This document shows positions 35,859-48,615 of a stretch of DNA of 64,000 bases, in pieces. The DNA comes from Geosiphon pyriformis (Eukaryota > Glomeromycota > Glomeromycetes > Archaeosporales > Geosiphonaceae): NCBI GenBank assembly GCA_016748015.1, contig JAAOMT010000684.1, positions 186,001-250,000 of the forward strand, written 5' to 3'. The stretch's first letter is position 1. Each line of letters opens with the position of its first letter. Made by a program: the position numbers and the translations under genes. The notes under the pieces are model-generated. The model was not told the origin of the DNA, searched no databases, and saw nothing but the letters and a program-made list of their open reading frames with translations.

Positions 35859-37655
35859 GGTAATAATTTCTGCAACATAAAAAGATCAAGATACTCAATT
35901 ACTGAATGAAAAGAGATGGAATTCCAAGATTTTATTCTATGAAACTGCTTTCAAAAGAAATTTTTTAAAACAACTTTTTAAATCTTAATTTCATATAAAA
36001 ATAAACTAACAGACAGAGGCCCAGTAAACAATATGAATTTCTTTATTTTTTCTGTCTCACTATCTAATGAAAAGTCTTTACTGAAGTGTCGACAAATTAA
36101 GCAAAGTTTAACTGTATCAATGAAAGTCATTAATTAGACTCCAAGTTAAAGTTACTATGGATCACTTTGTTAATTTATAATTAAGAAAGATAGATTCAAT
36201 TGTCACGACTTGTCTTGTTTAAAAAATACTCGCAAAGTACTATTGCTAGATTTCCAATTACCTGTAATTGAAAAAAATTTTCCATTATTAAAATCTTTGT
36301 AATTTTTATCTTTTTTCCAATTGTTTTACGATTTGTGATTTATGAAAAAGATGCTCAGATGAAATTAATCTTTTAATTGAAGACGATCAAACTAAGTTGA
36401 ATTTAAGGAAAATGAATATCATTTTTTATTTAGAATATTATGAATGGGGCAGAATTCTTTCGAGGAATTCCAGCTTGTTTAAAATGAAAATTTCAAAATA
36501 AATTCATTGTAAACCTTTGAAATAGAAACATTAGATCAAAATTTTGTTTATTCTTTAAATTCAAGTTTTATCAATTCCCATAAAGCTGTAAATTGTGTAA
36601 TATTTATTTTCGAGTTCATAATAAAGTTCTATTTATAAAAGGGATTACTAAAAATAAAAAAATCTTTTTCAGGAAAAACCAATGTCTATGAATTTTGTTT
36701 GGGATGAAAATCTTCATGATGTGATTTAAAATTTATATTATATAATTATATAAACATTAGAATTGCTAGTTCAAAAATTTTAGCAATTGAATTAATACAA
36801 AATGTTAATTAATCATTATTCTGAAGGGTTTAAAAAAATTGAATTTGATATTAAATATTTAGTTAAGATTATGATTAGAAGTTAAGAAAGTTTTATTTAA
36901 CGAGACCCCCCATTACTTAAATAATGGTTACTTTAACTCGAAAGTTATTTGAGAATCCAATAGTTTAGGATTTTAATTTAATGCTTGAAAACTAGGATTC
37001 GGGATCAAGTTTTTTTATTAAATAAGATTTAGCTTTTCAAATTTTTAATATGGACACTAAATCTTTTTCATTTTGAATATATTTACGCCATCACTGAATA
37101 ATAATTATTTAGTACATTTTTTTTTCAATAATTAGATGGTTTTCTAGATGGAAAAATTTTTTTAGTTACTTTAAAATTTTGATCAATAGTAATGCTCATA
37201 TTAAATATTTGTTCATAAAATTCTCTCCTAAAGAAAAAAATTTTAACAGAAACTAAAAATAAATTAATGATAGGGCATTTAATAATGACTCCCCATATTT
37301 AGTATCTTGTAAGATGATTCAATAGAAAATCATTTGTAATTACAATTGATGATCTCATAAGATTTAATAGAATAATCATTGTCACTTGTATAAATTGTAT
37401 AACACGATTTAACCAATCTCATAGAGAAGCCTTTTCCAAAAAGAATAATTAGGAGATAATCTGTTAAATCAAAGCCTTTTCCAAAAAGAGTAATTAGGAG
37501 ATAATTTGTTAAATCAAAGCCTTTTATCATTATTATTGATAAAATATTTAAAGAGGACTTTCTTTTCAAAATTTTATTTTTTAAATTTCTCGAGAAAGAT
37601 TAAAAGAAAAAAAAATTTCGAAAAAACCTTTTTTGGATAAAATCACACACAAAAA
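35859..37655. other. Intergenic region, no supportable gene
   Basis: AT-rich with short frames only. The last part is the upstream region of the gene that starts at 37656 and contains a 45-bp tandem repeat. Confidence 0.5.
37427..37525. repeat. 45-bp tandem repeat (2.2 copies)
   Basis: Copies begin with AAGCCTTTTCCAAAAAGA at 37427 and 37472, and a partial third begins at 37517. The copies differ at only two positions. It lies 130-230 bp upstream of the Cys-tailed membrane protein gene. Since 45 is a multiple of 3, a minus-strand frame (79 codons, 37569-37330) reads a 15-residue repeat, but that frame is probably not a gene. Confidence 0.85.
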
Positions 37656-38722
37656 ATGGAAGAAAATCGCACCCAGTCTATGTCTATTCCTCGCATAATA
37701 TATCCTGAAAATATAGAGACACACAACTCAGTCTCAACTTTACCGAATCATGTCGACTTTACAGAATCTGACTTTCAAAACATAGAACCTCTAGCAATAG
37801 CGCCACCTGCATACTCACCACCCCAGTCCAATTTGCAATATTTCAGCACTAATATGGGCACATTGTTAGAAAATGAAAATGAAAATGAAGAGCGGGAAGA
37901 AAATAGGAAAAAATTTACACATAAAAACAATCCAATTATGACATGTTCATGGGCAAATATTTTGAATTGGACGTTTTGGTCAATCATAAATTGTTCCATC
38001 TTGATTCTAAGTGTTCTTCTAATAAAATATTCTTTTTATGAAGTAAGTAATGGAAAATTATCTGGAGAATGACCATATCAATGTCTCGATAGAAAGTTGA
38101 ACAGATAATTTTTTTTAATTTTTAGGTAACAATAAGACATTGGGTCAAATATGGATTGATTATCTTTTCAATAGGAGAGATTTTGTTACGTTTCTTACAT
38201 ATTGAAAAACTCTATAAACTAATTCCTGTTCAAATCAGCGTCTGGATAGTTCCATTAATTATATTTTGTAAGTAATCTTTTTTTCGAGTGATTTTTTATC
38301 AAGACTTTTTCATTGACTGAAATATCTTTTATCATTTTCAAGTTGATATAGATGGCTATCTTCTTTTTGGGCCAGTTCCTCTAACTCATGAAAAAATAGA
38401 AAATAGAAAAGTCCAGAATGACATTTTTTTCATCCTGTATCTAGGCTATTTGGGAATAATCTTTGTAGAACAATTAGGAAACGGCGAGAGCGCCTCTTTT
38501 CAAACCTTTTTTATAGCAACATTGATCTTATCTACTGTTATCTTTTTTCGAATATTATTTTACTGGTGCTCTTGCGGTTCTTGGGGTACAATAGATGACC
38601 AAAGTTATTGGTATTATCAAGGAAATAATTATGGATATCCCTTTTGCTTTGGTTGTGGTGATTGTGACGGTTCTGATTGCAGTGATTGCGGTGGTTGTGA
38701 TTGTGGCGACTGTAACTGTTAG
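37656..38722 (+). CDS. Multi-spanning membrane protein with Cys/Asp/Gly-rich tail, unknown
   Basis: Three exons in phase: 37656-38042, 38126-38267 and 38343-38722, giving 302 residues. The first ~105 residues are polar, with a Pro/Tyr stretch (APPAYSPPQSN) and an acidic Glu/Asn run. Four to five hydrophobic helices follow (NWTFWSIINCSILILSVLLI; GLIIFSIGEILL; QISVWIVPLIIF; IFFILYLGYLGIIFV; FFIATLILSTVIFF). The protein ends in a hydrophilic tail where Cys alternates with Gly, Asp and Ser (about 11 Cys in the last 27 residues). Such a tail could bind metal or carry lipids; neither is shown. I recognise no family. All introns have strong GTAAGT donors. Confidence 0.8.
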
Positions 38723-40356
38723 GCTTGTTCAGCTTGTTGAACTCAGAGAAATTTTAAATAATTATTTCAATATTAAAAATAAAACGTATAATTATAATCG
38801 ATTTGATTTTCTTGTCTTACCCTAGATTTATTATATTTGAAAAATCAGGATCTCTCACATTTCTGTATTTGCCACCATTAGTATAAAATTATCGCGTTTA
38901 TGAGGAGCTAATATATTTCGTCTTCAATTAATAATTTATTCACATTTGACTAAAAAATCTTTTTTGACCTATTTTTCGATATCAATTCTGAAACTTTATT
39001 TCCTCATTTAAATAGGTAAGAATAAATCTGAGTTGTGCCATTTAAGACAGAGTTGACTCTTTGAGTTTATATGTAAAAAAAGCTTTGTAGTGAAGTCAAC
39101 CATGTGAAGAAGCATTAGATAATTATTTTAAGATCTTTATTTAAACATAGATTTATCGTAATAAATCATATTAAATAAAATATTTTTTGGAAAGCGATAA
39201 CTACTTAATAAGCGTGGTACGTCATTCAGAATAATAAAACCATCCTTTTTCAAAGTAAAGGATGAATAAATTAGGAGAAAATTATTTCTATATTAATTGG
39301 TCATTAAAGTTTTATATATCCCTTGGGAAATTTTTCTAGGCATCAAAAGTTTTTATAGACTTTGTAAAATGATAACAAACTATTTAACTTTGATCTCATA
39401 GGAGTCAAAATGATTCCTTTGTTTCCAGTTGAAATTAGGTCAAAACCTGTTCTTTTCAAAATCGCTGTGGTTATTAAAGGTAAATATTTTTGCTCATCTC
39501 TGATTAATTTTCAAAGGGAAAAATTTATGTTTATGCATCTTTTTTCCTCGTTAGTTTTGCCCGAAAACCTTTCCCATAAAATTAATGAAAAAATTATAAT
39601 AAATTTCTAACTTGATTGTTGGGATAACACAAAAATATATTTTTAAAGAAATTTTAGGATCAATTTCAGATTAAAAAGATAAATAACCTTTATAGGTCTC
39701 TTTGATAATGATAATATTGATAATTGGCAAGAATGTTGATTAATTATATTTTTCGTTAAATATTTGGGAAAAGTGTGTTTAAATTGACGATTTCCAGCAA
39801 TCCTGTAGGAAAATGCAAAAAAATTCATAATGATGAAACTTGAAAATCCTGATAACGAAATTGTTTTTTTTTTTTTTGTGTGTTTATACATGTAATCAAC
39901 TTTGTAAAATAAGTATTTTTCTAGCGGAGTTAATAAAATTAAAAAAGTATGAATAAAAATTAATTTTTTTTAGAATATTTTCCCGCTGAAATTATTTAAA
40001 CAAAAGTAATTGAAAGAAAAGTTTTTATCCTTTTGAAAGCATAATTTAATTTAGTATTTTAAATAAAAAATATTGATATATCCATAGAAAATCATGTACA
40101 GTATTGAGTTAGCCAGCCTCCTTGCAATCTCATCCAAAAATGCTAATTATTCATTATTATTATTATTATTATTATTGATCTTTTCACAAAAATAGCTAAC
40201 TCTCTTTATACCAGTTCCTCAGAGTATAACCCTTTTGATTTACTTTCTTTTGTTGTTATCGGTGTTTCACTATTCTTGCAGGATACAGGACTTTGGCTGG
40301 AAGGCAAAGGAAAAGAGATGACGTTCTGGTGATTTGTCAAAAGAATGATAATACTA
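38723..40356. other. Intergenic between convergent genes
   Basis: No coding frame with supporting features. A short ATT microsatellite lies at 40151-40176. It holds the 3' flanks of two convergent membrane protein genes. Confidence 0.5.
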
Positions 40357-41438
40357 TCAATCATGTTGACAACTTGAATTTTTTAAGGAAATATCAGTGA
40401 TTAGCTTTGATTTGTTAAATTTGTTTGAATACATAATAGAGAATCTCTTACCCCACTGGATTGAAAGCAGTAACAAGAATAATGTTATTTGTAAAGGTTT
40501 TTTTAATGATTCTTCTGATAAATTAATAACAATGTTTGGTATGCCAATTGCCAAGGCTATTAAAATTCTTAGTTCACTGTGACGCAAGACAATTTTCACA
40601 ATTCCACTTAAAGGTGTATAAGAAGCTCTAAATCCATTTCGAAGTCGTACCACGATGATTGCAGAGCAAGAAACGTCGAAAACTATTGAAATGGCCATTG
40701 AAATCTGTAAAAAAATTCTTCTTTCACTATTTGATATTTCAGCTACCCAATGGTCATCTTTTTTAATCCATTGCTTGCCCCAAAAGCTAGTTTTTTAAAT
40801 TGAAAAAAAAAACCAATAATTTTATTATTATTAATAAATCTTTTGATCAAGTAGAAAAAATATGTTTAAGCAAACTTTAGGACTTACATTGTAAATGCTG
40901 CAAAAGCTTGTGATATCATTATTAAAGAGATCAAGAAAGACCTTATCAAATTTTTGAATAGAGGCTTTTTCCATGGAATTAAAGCTTGACTTCGAAAGTA
41001 AAGATACACCAATGATAGAGCCCCTCCAATTAAATAAAATCCTAATGCCATATCTTCCAATAATGGACTCCATTTCCCATTAACAGCCAAACTACAATAG
41101 GATAAGTTAAAAGCATTTACAAGATCTAAAATAGCACTTGTTATATAAGCTAATCCGGCCGTTATATTAATTGTCACGATTCTGAATGAGTGATTAAATA
41201 GATATAAGTGTAAAAATCATCATATATAGAAAATAGGAGATCCCTAAACCACCAACCTGTTTAATTTATTTAATGAAACCAAAATAATTAAACTGAATAA
41301 AGCCACCCAACCAATTGCCAGTGAAGGGGCATCAGTTAAAACTATAAACATATGATATTTTACCATAACGGGAATTTCTTCTTCTGTTAAAGTACATTCA
41401 TATTTATTTAAATAATAAGTATTGTTCAATGAGTCCAT
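40357..41438 (-). CDS. Seven-helix membrane protein (GPCR-like topology), unknown
   Basis: Four exons in phase: 41438-41257, 41181-40888, 40786-40747 and 40704-40357, giving 287 residues. After a ~28-residue polar N-terminus seven hydrophobic segments can be counted: FIVLTDAPSLAIGWVALFSL, VTINITAGLAYITSAIL, ALGFYLIGGALSLVYLYF, SFLISLIMISQAFAAF, ISMAISIVFDVSCSAIIVV, ILIALAIGIPNIVIN and ITLFLLLLSIQW. The short third exon (40 bp) supplies a Trp/Lys loop (WGKQWIKKDDHW). Seven helices with a free N-terminus and a short polar C-terminus recall 7TM receptors, but no DRY, NPxxY or fungal pheromone-receptor motif is seen. Function is unknown. Confidence 0.78.
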
Positions 41439-41969
41439 GGTTGAAAATATTTTTAAATAATCTCTTTTTGAGAATAATTTAAATTTGAAACGGAGTTCCC
41501 TTTAAATACATAATATCAAGAATTATATTTGTATTGTATTTTTATATGATTGTATTATCGATTAATTTTTCTTTATAAATATCCATAACAATCAAAACAA
41601 GAAAATTTTTGTCACTCAAAAAAAATGAGAATATTCGATATATACCTTTAAACATTGGAGAAAAAAATTCCCCGAAAAAGATAATCAATATTTAACAGTT
41701 ACTTAAAGAATAATGGGGATAGTTCGTTTTTTTTTATAGATCAAAATTTTGTCGATTAAATAAACAGAGTTGTATTTTTTTTTCTTTCAAATTCAAAAGT
41801 TTATTTTTCCGAATTTTTTAAATACTATCCTTACCTTAACTGGTTTTAAGATTTTCTCATTTATTTTCAAATTCGGGCTATGAATTAAAGAGTTTCAATG
41901 ATTTACTTCGAATTTAACCTAAATTTGAATAAATTAAACATAAAATACTCCTTCACAATTATGTCATTA

Positions 41970-42042
<73 letters not shown>

Positions 42043-43465
42043 GAATAACAAAGTGCTACTTTATTCCGAGGGAAAATAAAATATAACCATAAATAAAATT
42101 AAAAAGTCACCTTAAAGAGAATCCATTAAAAATTCACTGATATTTTAATAAGATAAAATTATAGATTATTTTTACTTTGTTACATGAGAAAATTAATTAA
42201 AATTAAAAAGGAATTCAAAGAAATAAAAACTAGGCTTCCAAATATATTCAAGATATTTTTTAAAAGAGTCACTATTATGAAATTGAATATTTATGTTAGC
42301 CCTTTAAAAAAAAAAGTTTTTATCTTTTATAAAAAAAAAAAATACAATAATTCTTAAAAAACTGTATGAAGTTTATTATCTGATACTTTAAAATATTTTC
42401 ATCAAAATAGTTTACTTTTCATATAAAAGATTCATTTTTATGTCATAAAATTTCAATATCAAGCGAGAAATTTAATAAGTATAAACTTTATTTGTGAACT
42501 TTGACCATACTAATAAAAATTAATATAATCACAATTTGCATTATTTTTTTTATAATTTAAATCCAATTAACTTGGACAAATTTTATAATAATTTTAATAT
42601 ATATTGAAACTATATATTTTTTTCTATTTTTATATGACTAGTTTAAAGAAAATAAACCAAATAAATGTCAACTAAAAAAGTAAAAATGTATATATTATTT
42701 TTATTCAACATTTGTGTAATGAAAAAATACATTATGTAAATAAATTATATTGGCAGACAATTGTTTTTGAAAATATTAAATGTCAATATTGGTTGCAAAT
42801 TATCAAAAAAAAAAAAAGTATTCAAGTTTTTTATGTTATAATTTAAAACATATAAAATTTTAAAAATCTACCAATTCAAACACTAATTCTTATATATATG
42901 TAAAAACAAAAATATAAAAAATGATTACAATATTACCTTAATTACAACTGAAAACAAAAAAAATATTTATTAAAAAACTTGTTTTAAATTATTTAACAAC
43001 ATTTTATAATACTAACATAAAAATATATAGCTAATCTATCCTACTTTAAAAAACTAAACAAAAATATTTAATTGAAATGAATTTTGTGTGCACTTTAAAA
43101 CAAGTTTTTTTTCACTTTTAACAAATAAAATGTTGAAAAAATATTCAAAACATACAAATAGTTAAACAAAAAAAAAAATTTAAAAAAGTTTTTTCAAACT
43201 TATCAATTAACCATCTGAAAATTTTGATTTAAACTCAATTGAAAATCTATAAAGTTTAATTGAGAATATTGTAAAAAAGAAATGCAAAAATTTTATTTTA
43301 ATTAAAGCATATTATGATAAAAAAATAAAAAAATATTTCCAAAACGTTATAATTAAATTAATATATATTTTATTCCTAATTAAAACTTGTAACTTTAACC
43401 TTTCAAAAAAAAATATATTGTTTTTTACTAAATATAACCTTCTTATTATCTATATACATAACCTA
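41439..43465. other. AT-rich intergenic region with long microsatellite
   Basis: Upstream of the seven-helix gene. No gene is supported. The most distinct item is the TTA run at 41972-42042. Several poly-A and poly-T tracts occur toward 43400. Confidence 0.5.
41972..42042. repeat. (TTA)n microsatellite, about 24 units
   Basis: An uninterrupted run of TTA/ATT triplets, the longest microsatellite in the window. Confidence 0.95.
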
Positions 43466-44755
43466 CACTCGGCGGAAAAAAGTCATGGGACACTTTACAT
43501 TTTTATTATTTTGTGTTCCATGAATGATAAAAATATCTATAAAAATTTATTTATAACTATATTAGCTATCTATAAATAGTAAGAAATATATTAAAATAAC
43601 AATTATTAATCAAAACAATGATATAATTAACAATATTTAATTCGCGTTTTTTTTATCAACGTAAAATTTTTCGGGATTTTTTTTGATAAACATGAATATT
43701 CAAAAATCCAAAGTTCAAAGGAAAGAATTAAATGATTTTGAGCGTACTAGAATTATTATTCTTTTAGAAGAAGGAAAATCTGTACGTAAAATATCAGAAC
43801 AAGTTAATTATCCTAAATCAATTATTCAAAATATACTTTCTCATTATAAAAAAACCAATAATATTGAATTCACACCCAGAAGTGGTAGACCTTCTTTTCT
43901 TAATAAAAAAACTATCAAAATATTACAAAAAACAATTAAGAAGAATCCAAAAAGTACTCTCAAAGAAATTCAAGAAGATTTTAATAAGAAAAAATTTTAA
44001 AGTTTCAACAAAAATTATCAGTACTTCCTTACACAAGATTAGTCTTTACTCAAGGATTGCTGCAAAAAAATCATTATTAACTCAAATCCAACAAGAAAAT
44101 TGACTTAATTGGTGTATTAAACATTCTTTTTGGACAATTAAAGAATGGAATGAAGTTATTTGGAGTGAAAAAGGAGCAAGATTTAACAAAGAAAATTTAT
44201 CACCAACTGTAAAGCATGGTAGAAGAGGAATTATGGTTTGGGGATGTTTTTGTGGAACTGGATTAGGTCCTTTAGTTTTAGTGGAAGGCATATTAAATCG
44301 GTTTGGATATATTGATGTTTTACAAAAACATTTATTACCATGGATTAATTATAAATTTTATCATAAACATTATTTATTTCAACAAGATAATGCCACAATT
44401 CATACAGCTAAAGATGTTAAGACTTGGATGGGTCAAAAACATCTCAATTTACTTTCTAAATGGCCAGTACAATCACCCGATTTGAATCCAATAGAGCATT
44501 TATGGGATTATTTACAAAAACAACTCAAAAAACGAAATCCGCGCCCCGAAAATAATCATAAATTATTCCTCGTATTACAAGAAGAATGGCAAGCAATTCC
44601 ACGAAATATCTATATAAATTTGGTTACTAATGTAGCTAGACGTATTGAAGAATGTATTAGAAAGTAGGATGGACTAACTAGTTATTAAGTATTAAATAAA
44701 ATAAAAAGTTATTAAAGAAATAATAAAGTGTCCCATGATTTTTTTCCGCTGAGTG
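43466..44755 (+). mobile_element. Tc1/mariner-type DNA transposon (1,290 bp)
   Basis: Flanked by TA on both sides. The inverted termini CACTCGGCGGAAAAAAGTCA and, at the far end inverted, CACTCAGCGGAAAAAAATCA extend to about 32 bp with few mismatches (through ATGGGACACTTTA). One transposase gene lies inside. It is the longer relative of the 584-bp element at 35273-35856. Confidence 0.95.
43692..44667 (+). pseudogene. Tc1-like transposase, frameshifted
   Basis: Starts MNIQKSKVQRKELNDFERTR. An N-terminal helix-turn-helix pair is readable (EEGKSVRKISEQVNYPKSII) followed by a GRP-type linker (PRSGRPSF). At an A-run near 43993 the frame shifts by one base; the remainder (KVSTKIISTSLHKI onward) is in the next frame and has one TGA near 44101. 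The catalytic part keeps the second Asp in FQQDNATIHTA and the Glu in SPDLNPIEHLW, with 35 residues between them by my count rather than the 34 of classical Tc1. The first catalytic Asp is not present where expected (VIWSEKGARF instead of a WSDES-like box). The enzyme is therefore very unlikely to be active. Confidence 0.9.
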
Positions 44756-45989
44756 TATATATATGTTTTACAATAAACATAAGACACACACTTTCTTGAA
44801 CAAATTCATTCAATCAGATTCAGGGTATTTTTTTTATAAATTTAATATCAGGGTTTAACAAAGCTCATAGAATTATTAAATAATTTAGTGTATCTTTATT
44901 TTATTGGAAACACAATTTTATTGCTTATTTTATTCTTATCTAAAAGAGCTTATTATACTTTTCCTTTAATTTAATAATAATTTTAAACCAATTTCTTAAA
45001 TTTTTTTGATTTAAATCTTTAAAGAAAAAATTATTTTCTTTATTAGTTAACAAAAAAAAACTTGGATTATTAAAACACCAATAAAATATATTACTAATTC
45101 TATAAATAAACAAATAAATTTTTAAAAATTTTAATTTAGATTTAATGTTCTCATTAAACATTATATAATAAGACAAACAAATTAAGCAGTGACTTAAATA
45201 TATAAAATTGGGTTTACAAAATGGTTTACACATAACAAAAAGCATAAAAATGTTAATTCAAACTTAAGCACATGTAATAAATTAGACATTTTTTGTATTT
45301 ATTATAAAGAAATACAAAAGTTAATTGAACCAATATTTTTTTAAGCATATTATAATATAGCTAAAAAATTAGTTTATTATTTATTATTAAAGTTTTATAT
45401 TTTTATATTTTTATCCTTAAAAAATTTGTTTATTAATTTAAAAATTATTTAGTGGTTTTAACTAAGAAATTTTTTTTAAAAAGTTTACATAAACTTAATA
45501 ATTGTTTTTATTATTTTGCTAATTATTATTTTAAAAATTTAAATAAAATATTAAAAAATTAATACAATTTTTAACATATAGTTAATTATTTTACATTAAT
45601 AGAACATTAAAAGATCTTAATTTTGGAGTTTTTTATTGTACTAAAACTATTATTACTAATTAAAATAAAGCTAATATTGTAGTTTGATTTTTTAAAACAC
45701 TTTAAGTTAATAATTCTAATAATTTTGTAAGATTTGCTATCAATTTATTTATTAATTTTTTATTTAGATTTTGTTATACAACAGAATAGTATATTAAAAA
45801 AAGCAAAAATTAGCACAAAAACATTTTATAAATTTTATTAAATAAATTAATAATCAAAATAAATAAATTAAGTAATTTGAATATTAAACTAAAATAATTA
45901 ATAGATTAATTAATTGATATAGAAGTTACAAAATTAATATATAATATATATTAAAATAATAATTATATTATATTTAAAACTCATATTTT

Positions 45990-46215
45990 TATTAATATTA
46001 CATAATTAATCATTCTATTTTTAGATAAAATTATTGGTTTAATTACTAATTTTATTATTAATTTAGTTATTAATTTGATTATTGATTATTAATTTAATTT
46101 TTAATTTAATTATTGATCTAATTATTAATTTAACCATTAATTTGATTCTTAATCTTTTTTAATAATTATATAAGCAAAAATCTATTTAACTGTAAAAAAA
46201 CAATTAAGTAACAAG
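45990..46215 (+). repeat. Dispersed AT-rich repeat, family 1 (copy a)
   Basis: Starts ATTACATAATTAATCAT, runs through alternating TTAATTTAATTATTAAT blocks and ends with ATTATATAAGCAAAAAT plus a short GTAAAAAAACAATTAAGTAA tail. The same order appears at 56865-57040. Confidence 0.6.
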
Positions 46216-46440
46216 ATTTAAATAAAAATTTAAATAATAAAAAAAGTAATTATTTATTAAATTCTATTTTACTTTATTACTTATTTTTTTTATTTGTTTT
46301 ATTAAAATTAATCTAAGAAGTCAACTTTTTGTTTTTGTAATAAAAACATAATTAAAAATATAGTAATATTTGTTATTGATTTAAAGAATTATTAAAGTAA
46401 GACATAAAATAATAGTAATAATATTATGTTGTTAAAAATT

Positions 46441-46620
46441 ACAAATTATTTTTCTATTTTTTAATTTTCCAGAAAAAATTAAGCAATCATAATTTTAATA
46501 CTAATTATGTATATTAAATTTCTATAAATTCAATTTGTTTTTTTGATTATTTTTTATTTTTTTTTAAAAACTGTTTTATCAGTTATTTATTAACTTATTG
46601 TTTAGATTTATAACATAAAA
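46441..46620 (+). repeat. Dispersed AT-rich repeat, family 2 (copy a)
   Basis: Contains AAAAAATTAAGCAATCATAA, a TTCTATAAATTCAATT block and TTATTAACTTATTGTTTAGA. The same sequence order is seen at 58873-59050. Confidence 0.65.
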
Positions 46621-46762
46621 ATAATAAAAAAAAAACTTTTTTTCTCCATCCCAAATTCCTAAAAAAGAGTTATATTTTGAAAGAAGTTTTTTCTGCTATT
46701 TCATACTGTCTTCCATCACTTTACAAGAAACAAATCCTTTTGTTATTGATCTGGCTGCTCTC

Positions 46763-48562
46763 ATGAGTGGTACTGGTGCTAAAAAAAAATTGACCAGAGT
46801 TTCAACTTCTGGTTCAGTTGGTAGTGGTTCAAGTCATAAGATCAAGAAACCTCCCAGTAGTACTAAGCTATTAAGTAATGGTGCGACTCTTAAAGGTAGT
46901 GGGTCTGGTCAAGTGGTCGGGCAGTTTAATAGCATAGATACTGATAAGAAAGCTTCTGAAGATGAAAGAGTATCTGATTCCAAGATGAATATACTCCAAG
47001 CCAAGTGTTTTAATAATGGTGCGATTCTTGGCTCCTCTTTCGGCTTTATTAATTACGACATGGAAGAAAAGGAAGAGGTTTCTCTTCCTTCTTGTAAGTT
47101 TTTCTCTTTGAATAAGGCGTGGATTGATTCCAAAATCATTAAAACTCAGGTGGAAGTGGCTGTGAAAAAATTTTTCACTTTGGACATCAATCTTTCGGCT
47201 ATAGAAGGGAAATCAGCAATGGCCAAAACTCAGATCATAAGAAAATTATTTTCAGGAATCAATGGTTTTGGGGGGGCTACTACCTCCTCAAAATTTGAAG
47301 AGATCATTAGATCAACATTTATTTCATTAGAAAGCATGGAAAAGACTATATCATTGACCAGAGAAAATAACATCATAGTAAACAGCGATCTTAAGAGACA
47401 AGAAATTTGTTCAGATTGGGCTGTAGTAATCAAGAAAATTCCCATGGATACACCAAAAGAAATGATCATTGCCGCAGTATTTAAGTTTGAACAAATTAAG
47501 TTGATTAAAATCCAACTTATCAGTTTATAGCAGAAGGCTGTGGTAGAATTCGCCAAATTGGAACAGACTGTGTCTTTGGCTACTAGGTAGTCTTTTTTAA
47601 TTAGTAAGAACTCGGTTCATATGGCTATGGTGGTGGGTGATCATGAAACTTGGGCGTCTAGAGATCAGTTCAGGGTGCTTTTGTTTACTTTGCCAGTGGG
47701 AACAACTGCCTATGATTTCGGTGATCTATTGGATGGAACTGGTGGTAAAACTTGCATAATCAACTGTTCTTTAGAGACTAGAAATAGATTTCACTGTGCT
47801 GTGGTTGGCTTTGTGTCTAATGAATTGTTGGAGTTTGCTTTTTGCATGGAACCAATTCTTGGCGGTGTAAGGCTTTCTTGGACTAGATTAGATCTGATTT
47901 GGTGTGAATGGTGTGAGAAATTTGGCCATTCTGCTTTGGAGTGTGATGCTAAAGTTGCTTCTACTTCTAAGTCTTTCAAGTCTTTTAAAAGAGCTGTCTC
48001 TGATGAAAACTGCCTCCAGTTGGCCTATTTGTATGTGAAAAAAAATGTGCCTATTTTTCATCTGGTTGCTTTTAGTGGCAAATCATGGGCCCAAGTAGTC
48101 TCTCTTGCATCCTTGTCTAATAATCCTCACTTTGGTTTTGATCTTGGTTTTGACTCCTTCTTTTCTGGTGCTTCAGGTGTGATTGGTTTCTCTCCTCATA
48201 TGGTTCCTGCTAGTACATCTTTGGAGGCTCGTCTTGCTTCTTTGGAGTATTCTGTAGAGCTTCTTGTAGATAAGGTGTCTGGTATTATAAGCAAACTTGA
48301 AAATTTGGTCTTGGTGCTTCCAGCTCTCACCTCCTCTTTTCAGAATTTGATGGTCCCAGTTGTGGCAAATGTGGAGATTGATTCAGACATGGCTCTGGAT
48401 AATCCTAAGCCAATACTTCTTTCCTTCTCTTTGGTTTCCTCTAGTACTTCAAAATTAAGTTCGAGTAGTTCAAAAATTTTGATCTCAAAAGTGGGCTGTT
48501 TGGAATCAAAGTTGATGGCTCTTGAGGCTTTGGTTTGTTCAGTTTTGGAGAAGTTAGATTAG
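46763..48562 (+). pseudogene. LINE-B ORF1 (zinc-knuckle protein), two in-frame stops
   Basis: Begins MSGTGAKKKLTRVS with a basic Ser/Gly/Lys-rich head. It shares ENNIIVNSDLKRQ and MDTPKEMI with LINE-A. The zinc knuckle is CEWCEKFGHSALEC (CX2CX4HX4C) at about 47906-47950. In-frame TAG codons at 47528 and 47588 fall where LINE-A has Trp (ISMWQKAV and SKWSFLI). The Ser-rich tail ends EALVCSVLEKLD. Role: RNA-binding retrotransposon protein, now interrupted. Confidence 0.88.
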
Positions 48563-48615
48563 ATGTGTACTGGCTCGGGTTTTGCAGTTTTTTCTTTATC
48601 TCAATAAGTAATTTT

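Larger units (their letters stand above)
44758..46636. other. AT-rich island upstream of LINE-B
   Basis: No gene supported; a 101-codon frame at 45245-44940 (-) is composition-driven. Two segments have relatives elsewhere in the window: 45990-46215 resembles 56865-57040, and 46441-46620 resembles 58873-59050. Confidence 0.55.

Noticed and set aside
28297-42042. TTA, TA and ATT runs considered as CRISPR or regulatory arrays
   Set aside because: Simple microsatellites without spacers; the genome is eukaryotic by its introns.
44940-45245. 101-codon minus-strand frame rich in Asn, Lys and Phe
   Set aside because: Amino-acid content is what A/T-only DNA encodes; no domain or start context.
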